64,000 nucleotides of DNA from Dugong dugon (lineage: Eukaryota > Chordata > Mammalia > Sirenia > Dugongidae): assembly GCA_030035585.1 (NCBI GenBank), contig CM057475.1:3481501-3545500 (forward strand), in the 5' to 3' direction. The first letter of the stretch is position 1. Each line of letters begins with the position of its first letter. Under the pieces are notes generated by a model, which saw only the letters and a list, made by a program, of their open reading frames with translations, made no database searches and was not told the DNA's origin. This document shows positions 62,336 to 64,000 of the stretch, in pieces. A program made the position numbers and the translations under genes.

Positions 62336-63676
62336 ACAGAAAGGCATGGTCAACATGGCAGACTAGTTAGATGTTTCCTGTATCCCTCTTACAACAAAGA
62401 CCTGGAAAAACAAGTGATTTGATTCTATGTGAACATCTGGCGGCCCTGAACAAGGCAAGGTTAAGAAATCCATCTGAGTCATATCAGAGAGGAAGACCTT
62501 CTGGAAGAGGTGAGGAGCGCTAGAGCCACGGTGGCAATACTGCAGAGACACAGCCACGCTGGGCCGCCGTGAAGCAGGCAAACAGCTGCGCTGTGCACGC
62601 GCTCAAGAAGCAGTTTCCACTTCGAGAGAGACCCAGCAGCAGAGACTCTGCTTGGACACTCCGCACCAGTGAAGAGCAGCTCCCAAGAGGCTAGGATAAG
62701 TACATGCTCGCACCATTTCGCAGAGATTAAAAAAAAAAAAAAGCCCATTTGGGAAAAACCTCTCTTCCTTTTACCTCCTCCCTCCCCACTCTGCACCAGG
62801 AGTCCACTGGGCCAGAAGTAGATCCCAAAAGGCATCCTGACCCATTCTCCTGGCCTTGGAGAGGGAACAAATAGGCTGCTGGCTCCCCTAGACCAGGAAC
62901 ACAGGGTCGGCACAGCTCCTTTGCTGGCCATAGAAATCAGGGGTCTGCAGACTCTGAGTGCCACACACCCCTGTATAGACTTGTGGGGACCCATCTCAAC
63001 AGCGTTAGCCCTCACTACCACAGTATAACAGGACAAACATCTGAAGTTTATTTTCACCTGCTTTAGCTGTGAATGGGCAGATGTGTGATCCTCGAAACAT
63101 CCCTGCCCCTCAAGTAGGCACTTTTATCAGTCTGCAGCAGGGTCTTGAGGACTGGTGATAGCTCCTAAAGTGCCTAGTCAACTGCTTCAGGAGTTCAGGA
63201 AAAAGTGGTGCCCTCGAGTCTTTGCAGCCAACATAGTGGGGTGCTTTTAGTCCGGCTGCAAAACTCACCTAACTATTCACCCTAGAGAATAGGGACATGC
63301 TTTTTTTTCAGACTCTTAGGGGCAGCGGTCAGCCCCCTGCCTGGCTCAGCTCGTGATCCCCTACCACAGGCAGAGTCCAGTGTCTGCACCAATCACCCAT
63401 GCCTCTCTAGGACTGGGGGTGAGAGCCTGCATCACACACTTGGTGACCGACTGCCTGCACACCCGAGCTGATCTCATATAGGAAATTTTAATGGACTCCG
63501 GCATGCACATACTTAGTTACAGAACTAACTAACTGGTGACAGGACATTAGAGATCAAAAGGTGTCAAAAATCAAACTAGTGCACACGAGCAGCCTATTTG
63601 GGCATATCAGAACAAAACAAAATAAGAAGCTAGGTCTCACTAAACAAACACAAAATAAAATTATAATAAATTATTG
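62336..63676 (+). promoter_or_regulatory. L1-F 5' UTR / internal promoter with YY1-like site at 62352
   Basis: 62352-62359 reads AACATGGC, matching the YY1 core AANATGGC, about 16 bp from the inferred start. CpG-bearing segments at 62510-62650 would be methylation targets. There is no monomer array, unlike A, C and D. A 192-codon open frame lies on the minus strand at 62479-63057. Promoter role inferred from the L1 family. Confidence 0.65.
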
Positions 63677-64000
63677 ATGGCTCGGAGACAACAGTCAATA
63701 TCGAGTCACATAAACAGGCAGTCCAGGAAGGCTTCAGCAAACTCCCAAAATAAAGACTCAATAAATTCTCTGGAGGAAGAGAACTTCTTGGAATTACCAG
63801 AGACAGAAAACAAAAGATTAATATACAGAACTCTTCTAGAAATAATAAAGGAAATTCGACAGAACACAGAAACAGCCAGGCAACATACAGACACAGTAGT
63901 AGTGGAACTTAAAAAAGTTATTCAAGAACATAATGCCAAATATAATAGGCTGCAAGGATCCATAGAGAGACAGCAATCAGAAATCCAGAAGATTAACAAT
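63677..64000 (+). CDS. L1-F ORF1 (RNA-binding protein), N-terminal part, runs off the window
   Basis: ATG at 63677, then 108 codons with no stop to the last base. Residues 1-35 are basic and Ser/Asn-rich (MARRQQSISSHINRQSRK). From about residue 35 there is a coiled-coil-like stretch: ENFLELPETENKRLIYRTLL, EIIKEIRQNTETA, VIQEHNAKYNRL, ending QQSEIQKINN. The last block matches the position of IQRQLEIQKINN in L1-D ORF1, which supports both frame and start. ORF1p trimerises through this coiled coil and binds L1 RNA in cytoplasmic particles. The RRM and C-terminal domain lie beyond the window, so intactness of the whole ORF is unknown. The start context (ttgATGg) is not a strong Kozak match. Confidence 0.85.
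   Translation, partial: MARRQQSISSHINRQSRKASANSQNKDSINSLEEENFLELPETENKRLIYRTLLEIIKEIRQNTETARQHTDTVVVELKKVIQEHNAKYNRLQGSIERQQSEIQKINN

Larger units (their letters stand above)
62336..64000 (+). mobile_element. L1-F: 5' end of a plus-strand L1 with open ORF1
   Basis: 5' UTR from about 62336 to 63676, then ORF1 running past the window edge. The 5' end is recognised by 'caacatggcagactag', an L1-type start with a YY1-like site. The UTR is about 1.3 kb, GC-richer than the flanks, with scattered CpGs ('gggccgccgtg', 'gctgcgctgtgcacgcgctc'). It does not resemble the 5' UTRs of copies A-D, so this is another subfamily. Nothing in the visible part is broken. Confidence 0.85.

Overview
This window looks like gene-free intergenic DNA from a placental mammal, built almost entirely of transposable elements. 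The repeat repertoire points to Afrotheria, most likely an elephant or another paenungulate. It has tRNA-derived AfroSINEs, an RTE (BovB-like) LINE whose 3' end resembles the AfroSINE tail, L1s with an elephant-type 3' UTR, MLT2-like ERVL LTRs, and old mammal-wide MIR, L2, L1M and MaLR relics. The species call is inferred from remembered repeat families, not from a search. I found no host exon, tRNA, rRNA, CRISPR array or prokaryotic gene. The only open coding segment of note is the start of an L1 ORF1 that runs off the right edge.

Positions 1-26540 are a nest of L1s, all on the minus strand. The outermost copy, B, is old and is present in two pieces (4851-9090 and 24841-26540). Into B have gone: L1-A (1-4850, 3' end outside the window); an ERVL-type solo LTR (7270-7866); a truncated L1-E (9091-9783); and L1-D (9798-24840). 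D in turn carries L1-C (10141-19069) in its 3' UTR. Target-site duplications support E, D and C. Each full-length copy has ORF2, ORF1 and a long 5' UTR, read right to left. Every ORF is broken by frameshifts, stops or deletion. The 5' UTRs share a conserved 5'-terminal core with YY1-like sites but carry different tandem repeats downstream of it.

Positions 26541-36780 are mostly unassigned sequence with scattered insertions: an ERVL-type LTR, AfroSINEs, L1 3' UTR fragments, a MIR and purine-rich simple repeat. An older plus-strand L1 (36780-41585) is split by AfroSINEs and by an RTE with a 5' inversion (39520-40905). Positions 41586-48334 hold AfroSINEs, a TA-flanked MITE, an L2 relic and L1 pieces. 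At 48335-51292 lies the 5' part of an ERVL provirus: LTR, primer-binding-site-like sequence, and decayed gag and protease segments. RTE, L1 and L1M relics follow to 57645.

The right end (57646-64000) has an MLT1-like LTR, MIRs, a GATA microsatellite split by a SINE, a palindromic MITE-like element, and the 5' end of a plus-strand L1 (L1-F, from about 62336). F has an ORF1 open for all 108 visible codons and is the best candidate for a younger element. The pieces do not form a pathway. The relations that matter are parasitic: L1 proteins act mainly on their own RNA, RTE probably mobilises AfroSINEs through a shared tail, and insertions break older elements. I saw no convincing new biological system. 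The main points of interest are the nesting order, the repeat turnover in the L1 promoters, and L1-F.
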